Positions 34,284 to 43,395 are shown, counted from the stretch's first letter. The stretch: 64,000 nt of DNA from an uncultured Clostridia bacterium (GCA_934454585.1 CAKSFP010000010.1:1-64000); one strand, 5' to 3'. Notes: generated from the sequence alone by a model not told the origin. Numbers and translations: made by a program.

Positions 34284-36839
34284 TTATTGATTGATCTCTA
34301 TGCAGTCCGTCCACGGAACCATGGTTCCGAGTCCGTTCCAAAGCATTACTTTGACTGCGGTAACATCCGTCATGTCGCCGACAGTAAATTCTATAGGCTG
34401 CGCGTCGAATCCGCCTGCGTCAATTGTCTTATTATCGGCAAGCAATGCGTGGCTGAGATAATTGCCTTTGTAGAAAGCCATGATGTATGTAAGCTTTGCA
34501 TTATCGTCTCCTGTGTTGACCGCATTTGTATTTACAACTACCTTTTTGTTTGCAAGACCGGCAAGAGTTGTAATCGGCGCACCGCTATCGTCGGTTACGG
34601 ACGCAAGACGGACATCGGTTGAAACCGTGGTTGTCTTAAGGTTGATTGTTACAGATGTTCCGAGTGTGTCGCCGTTTGCGTTGGCAACATCTGCGGGCAC
34701 AGTTATTGTGTAAGCTGTATTACCGTCGAGCAGTTCATTGAATGTCATAACAAACCTGTCTCCGTCTATAGCACCGGTATAGTTTGCCGCCGGAGATACA
34801 GATATTTTATTCGCGCTGTCCGAGGTAATGTTTGCGCCGAAATCAAGGGCGATTGTTTTTACCGCCGGGCATATGGCCATGAGATCGGTCTGTGCCTCAC
34901 CTTTGTAATCCGTTACGGTTACATCATCAGCGGTGAGTTCCGGTTTGTTTACATAACTCTCTATCTTAAGGTCATCAAAATAGAAGTTGTCCTTATCTGA
35001 TGGCCACCAGTTATTATCCATGTGGAATGAATCAATGGAAACCAGCGTACTTTGCGTGACATATGACCACAATTCGTTCTGCTTTTGTTTTTTTAGCAGA
35101 TTTCCGTTGTTGTCGTACACACTCGTAGTCAGTTTTCCGCTGTCGAGATTAACAATGTTTTCAACTCTGTACCATGCCTCTCTGTCCAGTGCAATAAGCT
35201 TTATGCCGCCGGATGATTCACGATAACTCCTTGTGACAAGAGTATCATTATATGCGGCTGTCAGTACCATTGCAGAGCCTTTGCCGCCTGCCTTGTCATT
35301 ACCTGCGATATAAACAATTGTATTGTTTTTTGCACCGGCTTTGAACCAATAAGTAATCTTGTATGTGCCGGATGTGAGAGCACTGAAACTCTTTGCAAGG
35401 TTTCCGCATTCCTGGACAAGATACTTCCCCGTGAGGTTATCTGCCGAATCGTGAGCAGCGAATAATACACTGGCTATCTTGTTTTCGCTTGTGGATGTGG
35501 ACCAGCTGTTGGCTTTCATGTCATCAAAGCTTGCGTAATTCTCAAACTGTTCGTCTACGATAACCGTCTGCTCAGGATTGGGATTGGGATCGGGGGCCGG
35601 ATCCGGCGTATCCTCCTGATGTTCCGCAAAATATATATTGTCCACTGACAATACTCCGCCGTAAGAACCATTGTTGTCAATACACAATGAAGCAATCTCC
35701 GAAACGCTGACAGCATTGTCATCGGCAGAACCTATCAAAGCTCCGGTTTCATCATATACCTTGATAGAGTATTTTTTGGTATCAACATTGATTACAAATT
35801 TAACCGTAGTCCATTTTGTGCCGTTAACTGCACACACCACACTATCCTGTGAGCCGGAATATGTTTTAATGTTTTTGTAATCATCTGAAAGTCTCATCAA
35901 AAATTGATGTTTATTATTTGAGTCTTTAATGTAAACTTGCGGCCATGTTGTTGCCTCGAGTTTCATATCAAAATTAAAATCATATACGCCATTTGCAACA
36001 GCCTCGGAAAAGCCATACTGCATTGCATCCAATTTTGTCATGCCGAGAGCCACATAATTGCCATGCCCTTCTTCCTGTCTTACTTCGGAATTGCTCCTTG
36101 TGAATGACCACCCCAGAGTTTTAACTGCATCCAAATCTGCTGCATCATTAAAATTATGATTAAATGACAAATCTTTTTTCGGTTCTTCATATTCTTTGAA
36201 ATATACATTGTCAAACGAAACTGTTCCCCATTGGCCGTCATTATCAATGCACAGTGCTGTAATATCCGAGCCTCCGTCCGAATATATACCATAATCATCG
36301 CCGGAACCCATTAAATTTCCGGTTGCGTCATATACTTTAATTGAATACTTTTTTGCATCCATATCAATTAAGTATTTGACTGTATACCACTTTGTGCCGT
36401 CAATTTCGCATATTACATTATCCGCATTTCCTGAGTATGCTCTTATTTTTTTATAATCATTTGAAAGTCTCATCAAAAATTGAATTTTATTATTTGAGTC
36501 TTTAATGTAAACTTGCGGCCATGATGTTTCACCGCGTTTCATGTCAAAATTAAATTCATACTTTCCATCGGAAATAGCATTGACAAATTTATAATTCATT
36601 TCATCTTTCTCACTAATCCCAAGTGCTACATATTTGCCATGCCCATCTTCCTGTCTCAATTCCGATTTGTTTTTTGTGAAATTCCATCCCAAAGCTTTGA
36701 CTGCCGCAATGTCGACAGCGTCATCAAAACTATGATCGATTATCGGAGTTTTGGTCGCCGCAAAAGTCGTAACACTCATGCATGACAAAAGCATGGCCAA
36801 TGTCAAAATAATTGCCGAAAATTTCTTAAATTTCTTCAT
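34284..36839 (-). CDS. Secreted multi-module binding protein with duplicated LamG-like modules
   Basis: An 851-residue exported protein with no recognisable catalytic domain. A signal peptide (1-27) precedes two homologous modules of about 185 residues (about 31-207 and 222-405). Each starts with a Phe-rich HSFDDA/HNFNDA strand and ends in a VSFDNVYF/LSVDNIYF strand. A Pro/Asp linker leads to a third related module (about 420-630) and then an SbsA-type Ig-like domain (PELTADDVTVTDY onward) and a final beta-domain. The folds look like concanavalin-type carbohydrate-binding modules. It lies 37 nt upstream of the GH39-like gene. Confidence 0.8.
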   Translation of the reverse strand: MKKFKKFSAIILTLAMLLSCMSVTTFAATKTPIIDHSFDDAVDIAAVKALGWNFTKNKSELRQEDGHGKYVALGISEKDEMNYKFVNAISDGKYEFNFDMKRGETSWPQVYIKDSNNKIQFLMRLSNDYKKIRAYSGNADNVICEIDGTKWYTVKYLIDMDAKKYSIKVYDATGNLMGSGDDYGIYSDGGSDITALCIDNDGQWGTVSFDNVYFKEYEEPKKDLSFNHNFNDAADLDAVKTLGWSFTRSNSEVRQEEGHGNYVALGMTKLDAMQYGFSEAVANGVYDFNFDMKLEATTWPQVYIKDSNNKHQFLMRLSDDYKNIKTYSGSQDSVVCAVNGTKWTTVKFVINVDTKKYSIKVYDETGALIGSADDNAVSVSEIASLCIDNNGSYGGVLSVDNIYFAEHQEDTPDPAPDPNPNPEQTVIVDEQFENYASFDDMKANSWSTSTSENKIASVLFAAHDSADNLTGKYLVQECGNLAKSFSALTSGTYKITYWFKAGAKNNTIVYIAGNDKAGGKGSAMVLTAAYNDTLVTRSYRESSGGIKLIALDREAWYRVENIVNLDSGKLTTSVYDNNGNLLKKQKQNELWSYVTQSTLVSIDSFHMDNNWWPSDKDNFYFDDLKIESYVNKPELTADDVTVTDYKGEAQTDLMAICPAVKTIALDFGANITSDSANKISVSPAANYTGAIDGDRFVMTFNELLDGNTAYTITVPADVANANGDTLGTSVTINLKTTTVSTDVRLASVTDDSGAPITTLAGLANKKVVVNTNAVNTGDDNAKLTYIMAFYKGNYLSHALLADNKTIDAGGFDAQPIEFTVGDMTDVTAVKVMLWNGLGTMVPWTDCIEINQ

Positions 36840-36973
36840 TTTCTAATTCCTCCATATCATTATCTTTTTAGCCATTTGTAAAATTACTAAAATGCACATC
36901 TTAGTCGCATTTCAATTGCATAAACAGGTTTGGTTTTCTCCGCCTTATGAATCCCACCACCGCCTTTTTCACA

Positions 36974-37141
36974 TGATTATTATTTTAAGAATAAAATAAT
37001 AATCAGTGGGCGGTCCCCCTCCCTTTAAGGCAAGGGAGGCTTTCTCCGGCAGCGCAAACTATCGACCGGGGCGAAAGGCGCCCTTGCTAAAGGGAGCTGG
37101 CGGCGCATATAATATTATTTTTGCCAAAAATAATATTATAT
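36974..37141. repeat. Intergenic repeat element bounded by AT-rich hairpins
   Basis: The 386-bp gap between two secreted-protein genes holds a compact element. On the left is a perfect 14-bp inverted repeat (36974-36987 and 36992-37005). The middle is GC-rich with CCTCCCTT/AAGGGAGG arms near 37018-37040. On the right is a perfect 16-bp inverted repeat (37107-37122 and 37126-37141). No gene is visible. It looks like a small interspersed repeat of the type common in gut Clostridia and may also stop or process the transcript. Only one copy occurs in the window. Confidence 0.6.
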
Positions 37142-37225
37142 GGAAAAGCCGTCTGAGGGATTCAAAAACGCAAAAAGTTATCCACAATTTTTAGCTCTCA
37201 ATTTTACAATCGACTGATTATCTTT

Positions 37226-40200
37226 TTATTTGACAAAAGTCAAATTTCCAAACAAATCCACATTTTTGCTTCCGCCTATGCCGGAGGTGTACTGAATCCA
37301 GCCTCTGCGCGAGAGACCGTCGCTGTCGTTTGCAAGACAAGAGAATCTATATGTTTGATTCGTGTCTATCTTGTACCCTTCGCCGAATATGCCGCTCCAG
37401 GGAATCGCACATTCATACACCGTATATTCCGAATATCTCTTAACAGCAATCTGTGAACCCTCAACTTGTTCGCCTTCGGGCAAATCACTTCCAATTACGG
37501 ACTTGTATCTCCATGCAACTCCGCCCATGCCGGGCACATCGCCGAGACCGATTTCGGTAAACTTACCTTTGCTTGATGTCGGATTAACTCTGTTATCAAG
37601 CGCAAACTGAACCGAATCCGCCTTCCACATCTCCTTTGGATGCACGGGGAAGTATGAGGCGTAGTTAATATCATCGGTAACTATCGCCATGAAGTAGAAA
37701 TAATCTTCATCCCACATCATTGTTCCGCTGAACGACACATCGGACGGACCGCCCCAATCACCGAGGAAATCACCCGATTTCTCAAAATCATCCGCCGTAT
37801 CTGCTCCTATCCAGCTGCCATTCCATTCTCCCGAAGATACCACTCCGTCTATGACCGGCTTTTTTTCAGCATACATAGCAGTGCCGAAGTCAAGAGTGGA
37901 AGTTTGGTCTATGGAATATCCGTTGTCCAAAGTTACATTTGCCTTGAACTTTATGCTCGGCTTGGTCACTCTCTCCGGCAGATTAAAAAGATATGTGGTG
38001 CTTTCGCCGGGAGCTATGCTTTCCAAACGATATTTCGGAGACAGCGCCGCCACATTTTCAGGATAGACAGCCGCCGCAGTGCCGCTTATTGCGGTCGATT
38101 TCATCTCGTTATTAATCACTACTCTGGCGCGCCAATTGGTCAGACTGCCCTTAACCGCCTGCTCCGAGCTTATCTCTATGCTTACCGGCGGTATAATTGT
38201 GGCTGTGTGTTCCTGGGTGTAGTATATCTTGCCGCTGTCGTCCTTAACGGTTATGGTGAAGCTATGCTTACTGCCATCCTCCGCACCCAAAGGTGTGCCT
38301 ACAACCACTTTTGCAAAATTACCGGAAAATCCGTCGTTTGATATCACCTCAAGGTCATCGCCCGTATTCACCTCTACACTCACATTCCCCGGCAATGTCT
38401 TTGTCAGGTTAAACTCTGCCGTCTCTCCGGCACAGGTTGAATAGTTGATAACATCGGCGCTTACGCTGCCGGGAGTTTCCACTCTCTCGCATTTATCAAA
38501 ATTGCCTATGACATATTTCGGGGTTGCAGACACACCCATGGTATATATGCCGTTGTCCGAATACAGGGTTGTCAGCTTGTTGCCGAAATCATCATACAAA
38601 TCGACGCTTGAGCAGCCGAGCTCATACGACTTAAAGGCGTCTGCTCTGTCGGTATTGGCGATAAGCAACAAGACATCTTTATCTATCAAGCGATTCATAA
38701 AGTGGAATCCGTAATACAGATCATCATCATCAAAACCGATCAGTTCCGACCCCTCGCCCCATAGATTATTCATTGTAGCGTAAGACAAGAACGACGGTTT
38801 TGCCCCGTTTGGGATATGACCGAGACCGTCATCAATCCAGTTTCGTGCAAGACCCCAATTATGCTCTCTCTCGTCAGGATTATTGCCGTCATAGAAGCAA
38901 TACATCAAATAAGCATCGCACATATCATATGCCCTCGCCACCGCATTAAACATAATGAGCGCATTTGCCTGTTCTCTCTCGGTATAACCCCCGGTGCAGG
39001 ATGACATACCCGCCTCGGTGAAATATATCGGTTTGTCTTCAACATTGAATTCCTTTAGCAGATTCATCAATGTTTTATATTTTTCTATGGTTTCCGTTTC
39101 GTCATATTTGGTTTTGTCGAACGGATAAGGATGCAGACTGATTATATCCATATAATCTCCGCCGCCATTCTCAAGCACTCCGCGGATAAAACTAAAATCA
39201 AATCCGGAGCAATCTATACCTACCACCGGGAGATTCGGATCGACCGCCTTTATGGCTTGATACGACGCCTTCAGTATCTTTGCATAAACATCCGGTCCGA
39301 GCATCTGCTTATTGAAAGTCTGTGCATTAAATTCATTCCATATCTCCATGCATTTGATTTTGCCCTTATAGCGCTGTGCCATATATGCGGCAAATTTTGC
39401 AAAAGCCTCGACCGCCTCATCAGTGTGCGGCGTCTCACCGTTATCATAAAGAATGTTCGCTGATGACACATTATACACGATGTTCATGCCGCTGTTATAT
39501 GCCGCGTTTATGTAGTCATCGGCTTCCTCGGTCACGGTATATTTACCTTTTTCAAGTTCAATCCACGACCAGCGTTCTCCGGAGCGAATCCATGAAATTC
39601 CATTTCGTCTGTACATATCAATAGCCATATTGGAACGATTACCTGCGTAAACGCACGCGCCCAAACGCTGATTTACATGTTCAACAATCGGGCATACGGA
39701 GAATTCTGTGGCATATTCATTGGAATATGTTTTTTCCGTATCAGATTTCATACGGCTCTGCGCAGCTATTTTCACCTTGTATACTCCGTATTTGCCCGGA
39801 TTTGCGAAAACCACCTCTTGTTCTGTTTCGGATTTTGCATCAATCTCGGCATCCGATGTCTTAGATTCAATGAAATTCCCGTCGTAATCATATACGCTGT
39901 AAACAAAATGCGAACTGACAGGCACCGTTTGCTTGTTTGTCGCTCTATACTTAAGGACTATATCATCGCCTGTTTCAAATATGTTTCCCATCTTCGCCTC
40001 AAGGTTTGTAAAGCGGACAGGTTCTCTGTAATCCACTCTTTCAACCTTAATGGAACCGAGAATAACATCTTGCGATGACCACCTCAAATCCGTTGTCCAC
40101 AACCCAAGACGAAAGTCATATTCGTTACATTCATTATTAAAATATGCATCTTCGATATAGAAAACCTGGGTTTTCCACTCTCTTGTGTTCTTAAGCTCTA

Positions 40201-40588
40201 TCGTCTCGGTGCGATTCGTGGCAACCTGTGCGTCGTATGTTATGCCAAAATGTCCCGATCCCTCATCAAAATATTCGACAGAGATTTCTATCGGGGTCTC
40301 ATTCGGCAGCTTATTCATAAAGCTGTCGTCAAGATCTACCGCATAATAACACATGGCATTTGTCCTTGACGCCACATCGGACTGCCTGCCGTATCGTCCG
40401 GCGCGTTCAACAAGATTCCAGCTGCCGAAAACTATGCTGAGGTTACTTATCTTATCTTGCTTGCCGAGAATTATCTCCGCTTTATCGCCGATTTGAAGTT
40501 CCTTTGATGCTGCGAACGCATCGATTGATGAAAGCACCATCGCAATCGCAAGGATAAAGGACAACAGTTTCTTTGTTCTTTTTATCAT
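37226..40588 (-). CDS. Large secreted clan-A glycoside hydrolase with CBM9-like C terminus
   Basis: A 1120-residue exported enzyme. A signal peptide of about 27 residues precedes a CBM-like beta-domain (about 30-185) and a second beta-domain (about 190-300). A TIM barrel from about 305 to 640 carries acid/base Glu419 in EIWNEFN (415-421) and nucleophile Glu525 in YFTEAGMSS (522-530). Ig-like domains follow. The last 220 residues (KPVIDGVVSSGEWNG onward, with FYFMAIVTDD) resemble a family 9 carbohydrate-binding/DOMON-like module. The start is the ATG at 40588 behind AAAGGAGG. It is a distant paralogue of the GH39-like protein at 31958. Confidence 0.87.
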   Translation of the reverse strand: MIKRTKKLLSFILAIAMVLSSIDAFAASKELQIGDKAEIILGKQDKISNLSIVFGSWNLVERAGRYGRQSDVASRTNAMCYYAVDLDDSFMNKLPNETPIEISVEYFDEGSGHFGITYDAQVATNRTETIELKNTREWKTQVFYIEDAYFNNECNEYDFRLGLWTTDLRWSSQDVILGSIKVERVDYREPVRFTNLEAKMGNIFETGDDIVLKYRATNKQTVPVSSHFVYSVYDYDGNFIESKTSDAEIDAKSETEQEVVFANPGKYGVYKVKIAAQSRMKSDTEKTYSNEYATEFSVCPIVEHVNQRLGACVYAGNRSNMAIDMYRRNGISWIRSGERWSWIELEKGKYTVTEEADDYINAAYNSGMNIVYNVSSANILYDNGETPHTDEAVEAFAKFAAYMAQRYKGKIKCMEIWNEFNAQTFNKQMLGPDVYAKILKASYQAIKAVDPNLPVVGIDCSGFDFSFIRGVLENGGGDYMDIISLHPYPFDKTKYDETETIEKYKTLMNLLKEFNVEDKPIYFTEAGMSSCTGGYTEREQANALIMFNAVARAYDMCDAYLMYCFYDGNNPDEREHNWGLARNWIDDGLGHIPNGAKPSFLSYATMNNLWGEGSELIGFDDDDLYYGFHFMNRLIDKDVLLLIANTDRADAFKSYELGCSSVDLYDDFGNKLTTLYSDNGIYTMGVSATPKYVIGNFDKCERVETPGSVSADVINYSTCAGETAEFNLTKTLPGNVSVEVNTGDDLEVISNDGFSGNFAKVVVGTPLGAEDGSKHSFTITVKDDSGKIYYTQEHTATIIPPVSIEISSEQAVKGSLTNWRARVVINNEMKSTAISGTAAAVYPENVAALSPKYRLESIAPGESTTYLFNLPERVTKPSIKFKANVTLDNGYSIDQTSTLDFGTAMYAEKKPVIDGVVSSGEWNGSWIGADTADDFEKSGDFLGDWGGPSDVSFSGTMMWDEDYFYFMAIVTDDINYASYFPVHPKEMWKADSVQFALDNRVNPTSSKGKFTEIGLGDVPGMGGVAWRYKSVIGSDLPEGEQVEGSQIAVKRYSEYTVYECAIPWSGIFGEGYKIDTNQTYRFSCLANDSDGLSRRGWIQYTSGIGGSKNVDLFGNLTFVK

Positions 40589-40592
40589 CCTT

Positions 40593-41570
40593 CTACCTCC
40601 TTTCATTAAGAATCTTACCTACCTCTTTCAATATTTCCACCGACCTGGCAGGGATTCTTCCCAATCCGTCGGGGCCCACATTAAGCAAAAGATTTGCCCC
40701 CCTTTCGTTCAAATGATCTTTAATTTCCACCACCCGTTGCGCGGACTTCCAGTGCTGGTCCGTCGGTTTGAACCCCCATGTATCATTAAGCGTAATCGGT
40801 GATTCATAGAGAATATCGCTCTTGTCGTCGTCGGGAATCATATTATCCTCGGCAGATGTATAATCACACTTGCCGTTTCCTATACGCGAATTAATAAGGC
40901 AATCCGGTTGGTATTTCTTCACCATGTCATATAGCTCCTGACTGCATTTCTCCGGAATACCGAGCGGAGTATCAAACCATATGAGCGCCAGATCTCCGTA
41001 ATTGGTGAGAATCTCTTTCACTTGAGGTTTGATCTTGTCATTAAAGCAGCGCATATAATCTTTCTTGCTCTTGTCCGGATAATCCCACTCGTTGCCCCAC
41101 GGCATATCGCACATATTCATCGGCTGTTTTGCAGTGCCGCTGTTACCATCGGGATGAGCCCAATCGATTGACTGCGAGTAGTACAAACCGAATTTCATGT
41201 TGTATTTGCGGCACGCCGCGGCAAGCTCACCGATTATGTCTCTGCCGAAAGGAGTTGCATCCACCACATTGAATTTGCTGACATTTGATTTGAAAAGTGC
41301 GAATCCCTCGTGGTGCTTTGCAGTTATGACAAAATACTTCATCCCTGCATCATTTGCAAGCTTTATCCACTCATCGGCATCAAAATATATCGGATTGAAT
41401 ATATTTGCAAGCCTGTGATACTCCTTATTTGGAATACGGAAATACGACTGCGCCCATTCGCCTATGTAGCTCATACACTCCCCATTCCACTCGCCGCCGA
41501 GAAGCGAATACAGTCCGAAATGAACCATCATGCCGAACTGCGCTTCCTTAAACCATTTCTTGTTGTCCAT
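40593..41570 (-). CDS. GH29-family alpha-L-fucosidase-like enzyme
   Basis: A 325-residue cytoplasmic enzyme of family GH29. His17 in MMVHFGLYS, the KHHEGFALF motif (85-93) and the nucleophile Asp200 in LIWFDTP are in place. Near the end ANLLLNVGPDGLGRIP matches the family's last conserved block. It is short: the usual C-terminal beta-sandwich is absent, leaving a catalytic domain only. Of three consecutive ATGs the third (41570) has the best spacing to AGGAG. It begins the long minus-strand locus behind a consensus promoter and is divergent from an AraC gene. Fucose or a related 6-deoxy sugar is the likely substrate. Confidence 0.9.
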   Translation of the reverse strand: MDNKKWFKEAQFGMMVHFGLYSLLGGEWNGECMSYIGEWAQSYFRIPNKEYHRLANIFNPIYFDADEWIKLANDAGMKYFVITAKHHEGFALFKSNVSKFNVVDATPFGRDIIGELAAACRKYNMKFGLYYSQSIDWAHPDGNSGTAKQPMNMCDMPWGNEWDYPDKSKKDYMRCFNDKIKPQVKEILTNYGDLALIWFDTPLGIPEKCSQELYDMVKKYQPDCLINSRIGNGKCDYTSAEDNMIPDDDKSDILYESPITLNDTWGFKPTDQHWKSAQRVVEIKDHLNERGANLLLNVGPDGLGRIPARSVEILKEVGKILNERR

Positions 41571-41602
41571 CATCATGCTCCTAACTCTCTATTGTTGACT
41601 CC

Positions 41603-41631
41603 ATTATAATAAATTCCGAATGTATTATCAA
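41603..41631 (-). promoter_or_regulatory. SigA promoter of the glycan-utilisation locus
   Basis: On the minus strand TTGATA (41626-41631) is followed after 17 nt by a perfect TATAAT (41603-41608). It gives a leader of about 26 nt before the GH29 gene, the first of the locus. Confidence 0.75.
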
Positions 41632-41705
41632 TGATTTATATGGGTGTATTATTGTCTGAAATCGACTCCGCAGTGTAAAATTGCTGTTTGTTCCAAACAT
41701 GGAAA

Positions 41706-41815
41706 ATCTTGATTCAACTGCGGTTTAACTGTGATATATTTGGTTTTGCAATAACATTTAATTATCCGCAATATGAAAATTACATCTTGATTCAAATTGC
41801 ATTATGTGATATCAT
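41706..41815 (+). promoter_or_regulatory. AraC gene promoter and repeated 12-mer
   Basis: The plus-strand promoter is TTGATT (41787-41792), 17 nt, TATCAT (41810-41815), with TGTGA before the -10. The 12-mer ATCTTGATTCAA occurs twice as a direct repeat, at 41706-41717 and at 41784-41795, the second overlapping the -35 box. Paired direct repeats in a divergent control region are typical AraC-protein binding sites; the link to this regulator is inference. Confidence 0.55.
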
Positions 41816-41846
41816 ATTCTAAAAGAATCTTAAGGAGAATGTATTT

Positions 41847-42602
41847 ATGTTTTTCAGCAGCATACTATTTTCAACATACGGCAGGGCAGAAAAAGCGAGC
41901 GACTGGCAGCCGAATACTCCTGCAGGCATCAATCGGATTTATTACATTCATTCCGGGAATATATTATGTTCCGCCGGCGGTGACGAAACCATTCTTACAC
42001 CGGGCAATCTGTATCTTTTGCCCCATAATCTTAATTACACCTTATCTTCAGAATATGTCGATCACACATATTTTGATTTTTATTCCGTACCGTCGATAAT
42101 GGTAGACGGCATATTGAAAATAGAGCTTGACAAATATCCGCTCATAAAATCGGCAACGGAAACTCTTTCGTTGCTTGCACATGAACACCCTATGTCCCTT
42201 ATCGTTGACAGAAACGAATTTTACGATGTGATAAAAAGGTATGTGGATAACCTGATGTTCCTGATAAACAGGCAGTTTGAGATAAAAACCGTAATTGACG
42301 ATATAATAAACGATTCGGTTATGTATATACATAAATATTATTTTCGGAAAATATCGGTAAGTGAGCTTGCGGATAAATACCATATGGAGAAAAGCGCATT
42401 CATACGAAGATTTAAGCGATATACCAACTCAACGCCTTACCAATATATTAAAATACTGCGCACAAACATTGCCATGCAGTTCCTCAAAACAAACAACTAC
42501 AGTTTGAGCCAGATAGCCGAGATGGTAGGCTACTCGGATTCATCGAGCTTGTCACACGCAATGGCTAAACAAAGAAAAACAATAAATTCACACCGATTAT
42601 AG
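41847..42602 (+). CDS. AraC-family transcriptional regulator
   Basis: A 251-residue regulator with an N-terminal cupin sensor (about 25-75: GDETILTPGNLYLLPHNLNY) and a C-terminal AraC DNA-binding domain. The first helix-turn-helix is ISVSELADKYHMEKSAFIRR, the second LSQIAEMVGYSDSSSLSHAM. The end of the domain departs from the usual FKKxxGxxPxxYR form and reads AKQRKTINSHRL, a small C-terminal change. AAGGAG lies about 10 nt before the ATG. It is divergent from the GH29 gene and is the obvious regulator of the locus. Confidence 0.9.
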   Translation: MFFSSILFSTYGRAEKASDWQPNTPAGINRIYYIHSGNILCSAGGDETILTPGNLYLLPHNLNYTLSSEYVDHTYFDFYSVPSIMVDGILKIELDKYPLIKSATETLSLLAHEHPMSLIVDRNEFYDVIKRYVDNLMFLINRQFEIKTVIDDIINDSVMYIHKYYFRKISVSELADKYHMEKSAFIRRFKRYTNSTPYQYIKILRTNIAMQFLKTNNYSLSQIAEMVGYSDSSSLSHAMAKQRKTINSHRL

Positions 42603-42731
42603 CTGACATATATTATGTGAATCCGCGCAGCGGTGCGCCTGTCATGTTGTCCGTGAGGAATCGTAATCGCTGCGGTATTACTAAAAAATTAATGTGTTTT
42701 TATTCTGTTTCATGCGTTTTTGTGTGTTCTG

Positions 42732-42776
42732 CAAAAAAATAACAAAAGAGCCGTACAAACAAGAAATGTACGACTC
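42732..42776 (-). terminator. Terminator of the tRNA operon
   Basis: On the minus strand the stem GAGTCGTACA (42767-42776) / TGTACGGCTC (42748-42757), with one mismatch pair, is followed by TTTTGTTATTTTTTT. It lies 7 nt after the last tRNA gene. Confidence 0.85.
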
Positions 42777-42782
42777 AATCGT

Positions 42783-42859
42783 TGGTGGACCTTCAGGGAC
42801 TCGAACCCCAGACCGACCGGTTATGAGCCGGTTGCTCTAACCAACTGAGCTAAAGGTCC
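42783..42859 (-). tRNA. tRNA with CAT anticodon (Met elongator or lysidine-modified Ile2)
   Basis: The cloverleaf has acceptor GGACCTT with AAGGTCC, anticodon loop CTCATAA (CAT) and encoded CCA. The GGACCTTTAGCTCAGTTGG 5' half and the CTCATAA loop are like Bacillota isoacceptors that TilS may modify to read AUA. The identity Met versus Ile2 cannot be settled from the gene alone. It is not an initiator tRNA, since the acceptor has a normal first pair. Confidence 0.9.
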
Positions 42860-42904
42860 ATATGCAGAATACCAACCGCCGATACAGCAATTGATATTCC
42901 GATT

Positions 42905-42980
42905 TGGTGAGCCATCCGCGATTCGAACGCGGGACACCTTGATTAAAAGTCAAGTGCTCTGCCGGCTGAGCTAATGGCCC
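42905..42980 (-). tRNA. tRNA-Lys(TTT)
   Basis: Acceptor GGGCCAT with ATGGCTC, anticodon loop CTTTTAA (TTT, lysine), T-loop TTCGAAT, and encoded CCA at the 3' end. It is the fifth gene of the six-gene minus-strand operon. Confidence 0.96.
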
Positions 42981-43002
42981 CAACATGGAAAATATTAAAT
43001 TT

Positions 43003-43080
43003 TGGCTGGGCTGGCAGGATTCGAACCTACGGAATGCCAGAATCAAAATCTGGTGCCTTAACCGACTTGGCTACAGCCCA
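43003..43080 (-). tRNA. tRNA-Gln(TTG)
   Basis: Acceptor TGGGCTG with CAGCCCA, anticodon loop TTTTGAT (TTG, glutamine), discriminator G and encoded CCA. The weak U1-A72 first pair is the usual identity element for glutamine tRNA. Confidence 0.96.
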
Positions 43081-43092
43081 GTGTTAAAAAAG

Positions 43093-43170
43093 TGGGGTGG
43101 GTAGTCGGGCTCGAACCGACGACCTCTAGAACCACAATCTAGCGCTCTAGCCAACTGAACTATACCCACC
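43093..43170 (-). tRNA. tRNA-His(GTG)
   Basis: Anticodon loop TTGTGGT gives GTG. The 5' end has the extra G(-1) opposite discriminator C73, the hallmark of histidine tRNA. Acceptor GTGGGTA with TACCCAC; encoded CCA. Confidence 0.96.
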
Positions 43171-43177
43171 AAACCAA

Positions 43178-43254
43178 TGGCGCGCCTGAAGAGACTCGAA
43201 CTCCTGACCCATTGCTTAGAAGGCAATTGCTCTATCCAGCTGAGCTACAGGCGC
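43178..43254 (-). tRNA. tRNA-Arg(TCT)
   Basis: Acceptor GCGCCTG with CAGGCGC, anticodon loop CTTCTAA (TCT, arginine AGA/AGG), discriminator G and encoded CCA. It lies 7 nt before the histidine tRNA. Confidence 0.96.
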
Positions 43255-43260
43255 ATGTGA

Positions 43261-43335
43261 TGGAGCGGGTGATGGGAATCGAACCCACACAATCAGCTTG
43301 GAAGGCTGAGATTCTAGCCATTGAACTACACCCGC
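43261..43335 (-). tRNA. tRNA-Gly(TCC)
   Basis: Acceptor GCGGGTG with CACCCGC, anticodon loop CTTCCAA (TCC, glycine), discriminator T and encoded CCA. It is the first gene of the operon Gly-Arg-His-Gln-Lys-CAT. Confidence 0.96.
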
Positions 43336-43366
43336 GAGGCTTGTCGTTTTAACTGACGACTTATTA

Positions 43367-43395
43367 ATTATATCAGTCCGGGCCCCGTTTGTCAA
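43367..43395 (-). promoter_or_regulatory. Consensus promoter of the tRNA operon
   Basis: On the minus strand TTGACA (43390-43395), exactly 17 nt with a GGGGCCC core, then TATAAT (43367-43372). Both hexamers are perfect, as expected for a highly expressed stable-RNA operon. The leader to tRNA-Gly is about 25 nt. Confidence 0.88.

Noticed and set aside
42837..43046. Minus-strand frame of 69 codons containing AQPAEHLTFNQG
   Set aside because: It is read through tRNA genes of the operon and has no independent support.
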